A DNA stretch of 64,000 bases from NCBI RefSeq assembly GCF_013523125.1, contig NZ_JAAMQJ010000001.1, forward strand, positions 235,314-299,313. The letters run 5' to 3'. Positions 61,994-64,000 of this stretch are shown one piece after another. Source of the DNA: Pseudomonas entomophila (lineage in GTDB: Bacteria > Pseudomonadota > Gammaproteobacteria > Pseudomonadales > Pseudomonadaceae). Position 1 is the first letter of the stretch, and each line of letters begins with the position of its first letter. Position numbers and translations under genes: made by a program. The notes below the pieces were generated by a model. That model saw only the letters and a program-made list of their open reading frames with translations. It made no database searches and was not told the origin of the DNA.

Positions 61994-62473
61994 ATGAAGA
62001 CACACGCCTGGCGCCGAAGAGTCCTGACCGTGCTGCTGGCGCTCAGCCTGGGTGGCTGTGCGCTGTTCACCAGGCAGGACCCCGTGCAAGTCACCGTTGT
62101 GGGTATCGAACCCTTGCCCGGTCAGGACCTGGAAATGCGGATGGCTCTCTTGCTGCGCGTGCAGAACCCGAATGAGCAAGCCTTGGACTTCGACGGAATG
62201 GCCTTGACCCTGAAGGTCAACGGACAACCGTTGGCCAGTGGCGTCAGCGATCAGTCGGGCCGCATTGGGCGTTATGCCGAGCGGGTCGTGAAGGTGCCGA
62301 TGAGCATCAGCGCCTTCGGCATGCTGCGGCAGATCTATGGGCTGGACCGTCTGCAGGGGCTCGACGGCCTGCCCTATCGTGTCGATGGCAAACTGTCGGG
62401 ACATGGCATGAGCACATGGCGCTTTTCCGACAGTGGCACGTTGAAGTGGCCCGACGCAACGCGCGCGCCTTGA
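61994..62473 (+). CDS. LEA type 2 family lipoprotein
   Basis: A 159-residue lipoprotein of the WHy/LEA14 fold. The signal sequence ends in the lipobox LGGC (Cys22), followed by Ala, which favours the outer membrane. The mature part has the family's RVQNPNEQALDFDGMALTLK and VNGQPLASGVSD, then VVKVPMSISAFGML. Such proteins are linked to stress and desiccation tolerance; the exact role is unclear. It is divergent from the proline-rich protein gene. Confidence 0.85.
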   Translation: MKTHAWRRRVLTVLLALSLGGCALFTRQDPVQVTVVGIEPLPGQDLEMRMALLLRVQNPNEQALDFDGMALTLKVNGQPLASGVSDQSGRIGRYAERVVKVPMSISAFGMLRQIYGLDRLQGLDGLPYRVDGKLSGHGMSTWRFSDSGTLKWPDATRAP

Positions 62474-62486
62474 AGGTCAGCGTTCG

Positions 62487-62750
62487 TCAGCGCTTGACGT
62501 TGGCCGCAGCCATCATCTTGTTGACTTCCCCACGCACCAGGTCGGCATATTCGGGTGGACTCATGGCGTCCAGCTCGGCGCGTACCCACTCGGCCCATTT
62601 GCCTTTGCGTCGTGATTTTTCACCGATCAGCCTGCCCGCATCGGCCTTGGCCTTGCCAAGGTTGTTTTGCCAGAACTCGAAGAGGCGAGCCTTGTGCGCT
62701 TCGATCTCTGCACGCTCGGTGAAGCTGAGATTGGCGAGGTTGAAACTCAT
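62487..62750 (-). CDS. Hypothetical protein, 87 residues
   Basis: No family recognised. A small basic, all-helical protein (LSFTERAEIEAHKARLFEFW, then GEKSRRKGKWAEWVRAELD and EYADLVRGEVNKMMAAANVKR). No signal peptide. Converges with the LEA2 gene (13-bp gap). Clean start at ATG 62750 and an even amino-acid mix argue for a real gene. Confidence 0.65.
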   Translation of the reverse strand: MSFNLANLSFTERAEIEAHKARLFEFWQNNLGKAKADAGRLIGEKSRRKGKWAEWVRAELDAMSPPEYADLVRGEVNKMMAAANVKR

Positions 62751-62875
62751 CGTCGATCCTGCGAGTGAAAAAGAGGGGACATTTTACACCGTCTCGTTGA
62801 TCGATCGGGCGGCGCTGCAACTTTCCGACTCAGGAAAAATCCATTAGAGATCCCATCACCCTAAAGGAGAGTCAC

Positions 62876-63196
62876 ATGCCTCGGAAATCTACCGTGCAAG
62901 CCGATGCCGAACAGATCAAGGACCAGGTGTTCAGCGAACTGCAATCGCTCATCACCGAATCGGAAAAACTGCTCGATGACAGTGCCTCGATGGTAGGCGA
63001 CGACGCTGACTCATTGCGTACCCAGATCAGCGAAAAACTGCGTCAGGCCCGTGAAACGCTGGGTGAAATGGGCAACAAGGCCAAACCGGTGGTCGAAGCC
63101 ACTCAGGCCTACATCGGGGGTCACCCGTGGCAAACCGTGGCGATCTCCGCAGGCTTGGGCATGGTCGTCGGTCTGCTGCTGGGTCGTCGCGACTGA
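62876..63196 (+). CDS. DUF883 family protein (ElaB/YqjD type)
   Basis: A 106-residue membrane-anchored protein. The long amphipathic N-terminal part (DQVFSELQSLITESEKLLDD, then LRTQISEKLRQARETLGEMG) is followed by the ElaB/YqjD signature YIGGHPWQTVAISAGLGMVV and GLLLGRRD, one C-terminal helix with a glycine pattern. In E. coli the relatives bind stationary-phase ribosomes to the membrane. AAAGGAGAG is a strong ribosome site before 62876. Confidence 0.88.
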   Translation: MPRKSTVQADAEQIKDQVFSELQSLITESEKLLDDSASMVGDDADSLRTQISEKLRQARETLGEMGNKAKPVVEATQAYIGGHPWQTVAISAGLGMVVGLLLGRRD

Positions 63197-63225
63197 CAGG
63201 ACATGTAGCATGCGGCATGCCCTGT
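63196..63225. terminator. Hairpin between convergent DUF883 and miaE genes
   Basis: Arms ACAGGACATG (63196-63205) and CATGCCCTGT (63216-63225) pair with one mismatch around a 10-nt loop, right at the DUF883 stop. No T-run, so weak support. Confidence 0.35.
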
Positions 63226-63232
63226 GAGGCCA

Positions 63233-63844
63233 TCAGGCGAATGCGGGAATGCCGCTGTGAAAGCGCAGCTCGGTGTCTGGAGTCATGATCAGCTCGGCTT
63301 CCGCTTCCCTGACACGCTTGACCACCTTGGCGATGTCATCGGCCTCGCCGTACTGGTGGGCCAGCTTCAAATACCCTTCGTAATGCCTCGCTTCGCTTTT
63401 GAGCAGACCGTGATAGAACGTGCCCAGTTCGTCGTCCAAGTGCGGTACCAAAGCGGCAAACCGCTCACAGCTGCGCGCTTCGATGAATGCACCCACCACC
63501 AGTGTATCGACCAGTTTGGCGGGTTCGTGGGCGCGAACATGTCGGCGCAGGCCTGAGGCATAGCGGCCTGCCGAGACGGGCCGCAAGACTATCTTGCGGC
63601 GCTTCATCAGGCGCAGCACCTGCTCATGGTGGACCAGCTCTTCGCGGGCCAGACGCGACATCATGTTGATCAGGTCGAGGTGCGCGTTGTACTTGGCGAT
63701 CAGGCTGAGCGCCGTGCTTGCAGCCTTGAACTCGCAATTCTTGTGATCGATCAGCAAGGTTTCTTGATCGAGCAGAGCGGCTTCGATCCATGCCTCAGGG
63801 GTGCGGCAACCGAGAAACGCGTCGATGTCAGGGTTCAGGTGCAT
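63233..63844 (-). CDS. miaE: tRNA-(ms2io6A)-hydroxylase
   Basis: Non-heme di-iron monooxygenase that hydroxylates 2-methylthio-isopentenyl-adenosine at tRNA position 37. The 203-residue ferritin-like four-helix protein has the paired iron-ligand motifs: RLAREELVHHEQVLRL (E..H, about 64-79) and LLKSEARHYEGYLKLA (about 152-167), plus IDHKNCEFKAASTALSL and FIEARSCERFAALVPHL with the other Glu ligands. Length normal. It reads toward the DUF883 gene and lies just past the rRNA operon end. Confidence 0.93.
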   Translation of the reverse strand: MHLNPDIDAFLGCRTPEAWIEAALLDQETLLIDHKNCEFKAASTALSLIAKYNAHLDLINMMSRLAREELVHHEQVLRLMKRRKIVLRPVSAGRYASGLRRHVRAHEPAKLVDTLVVGAFIEARSCERFAALVPHLDDELGTFYHGLLKSEARHYEGYLKLAHQYGEADDIAKVVKRVREAEAELIMTPDTELRFHSGIPAFA

Positions 63845-63879
63845 GGGCGCTCCGTTCGGGTTAAGCGTTCTAGAAAGAC

Positions 63880-63915
63880 AAAACCCCTACCTGCATGCGC
63901 AGATAGGGGTTTTGC
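63880..63915 (-). terminator. rRNA operon terminator
   Basis: On the minus strand a long stem (AAAACCCCTATCTGC with GCAGGTAGGGGTTTT, one wobble) with a GCAT loop lies 10 bp past the 5S end and ends in TTTTGTCTTT. Confidence 0.92.
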
Positions 63916-63924
63916 GAAATGAAT

Positions 63925-64000
63925 CTTGGCGATGACCTACTCTCACATGGGGAAACCCCACACTACCATCGGCGATGCATCGTTTCACTGCTGAGTTCGG
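63925..64000 (-). rRNA. rrf: 5S ribosomal RNA, 3' part
   Basis: The last 76 bases on the minus strand match the 3' two-thirds of Pseudomonas 5S rRNA: CCGAACTCAGCAGTGAAACG near the window edge, then GATGCATCGCCGATGGTAG and TGAGAGTAGGTCATCGCCAAG at the 3' end (in pieces). The 5' third and the rest of the operon lie past base 64000. Confidence 0.95.

Overview
The window reads as a Pseudomonas chromosome, most likely of the P. putida group. The evidence is a 14-subunit nuo operon with fused nuoCD preceded by aceA, the uvrC-gacA-pgsA block ending at a tRNA-Gly gene, a TTG-started gacA, and high GC with strongly biased codons. The species cannot be fixed from what is visible.

Bases 1 to about 23376 are the right end of an integrative and conjugative element (ICE) of the ICEclc/PAGI-2 type, inserted in the 3' end of tRNA-Gly(GCC). 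A P4-type tyrosine recombinase lies next to the tRNA, and the 18-bp 3' end of the tRNA matches the attachment core known for ICEclc. The other end and the transfer genes lie beyond base 1. The cargo centres on aldehyde defence. A minus-strand run frmR-frmA-VOC-DUF3422-fghA-ndh-rarA has a well-formed FrmR operator. A glutathione-independent formaldehyde dehydrogenase (fdhA) sits with its own LysR regulator. DNA-repair genes (rarA, a divergent uvrB paralogue) are nearby. Other cargo includes a nitrilase-GNAT-SnoaL cassette with a divergent LysR, a DUF488 gene, a DyP peroxidase, and an XRE regulator divergent from a LysR effector domain that has no DNA-binding domain. A complete 1637-bp IS4-family element with 10-bp target duplications lies inside. 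Two 71-bp inverted copies of one intergenic sequence (about 82 % identical, no gaps) bracket 6839-16262.

Bases 23377-51160 are core chromosome: pgsA, uvrC, gacA, a GNAT gene, an APC permease, a class III aminotransferase, a SulP transporter, a small secretin-like protein, aceA, and nuoA-N ending in a strong terminator. A near-consensus Fur box lies in the 569-bp aceA-nuoA gap.

Bases 51186-52876 hold what looks like the wreck of a P2-like prophage (Ogr-type zinc finger, CI-like repressor, holin, gpL-like head completion protein). A LuxR-type HTH protein and a TonB-dependent receptor follow.

Bases 55473-64000 carry housekeeping and small envelope genes (AI-2E family, trhP/yegQ, alpha/beta hydrolase, zapE-like ATPase, PQQ sugar dehydrogenase, LEA2 lipoprotein, DUF883, miaE). 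They end in the 3' part of a 5S rRNA, the tail of a minus-strand rRNA operon.

The best candidates for something undescribed are the combined aldehyde-detoxification and DNA-repair island with its DUF3422 member, the ICE-borne UvrB with an eroded UVR motif, the split XRE/LysR-effector regulator, and the paired 71-bp inverted repeats.
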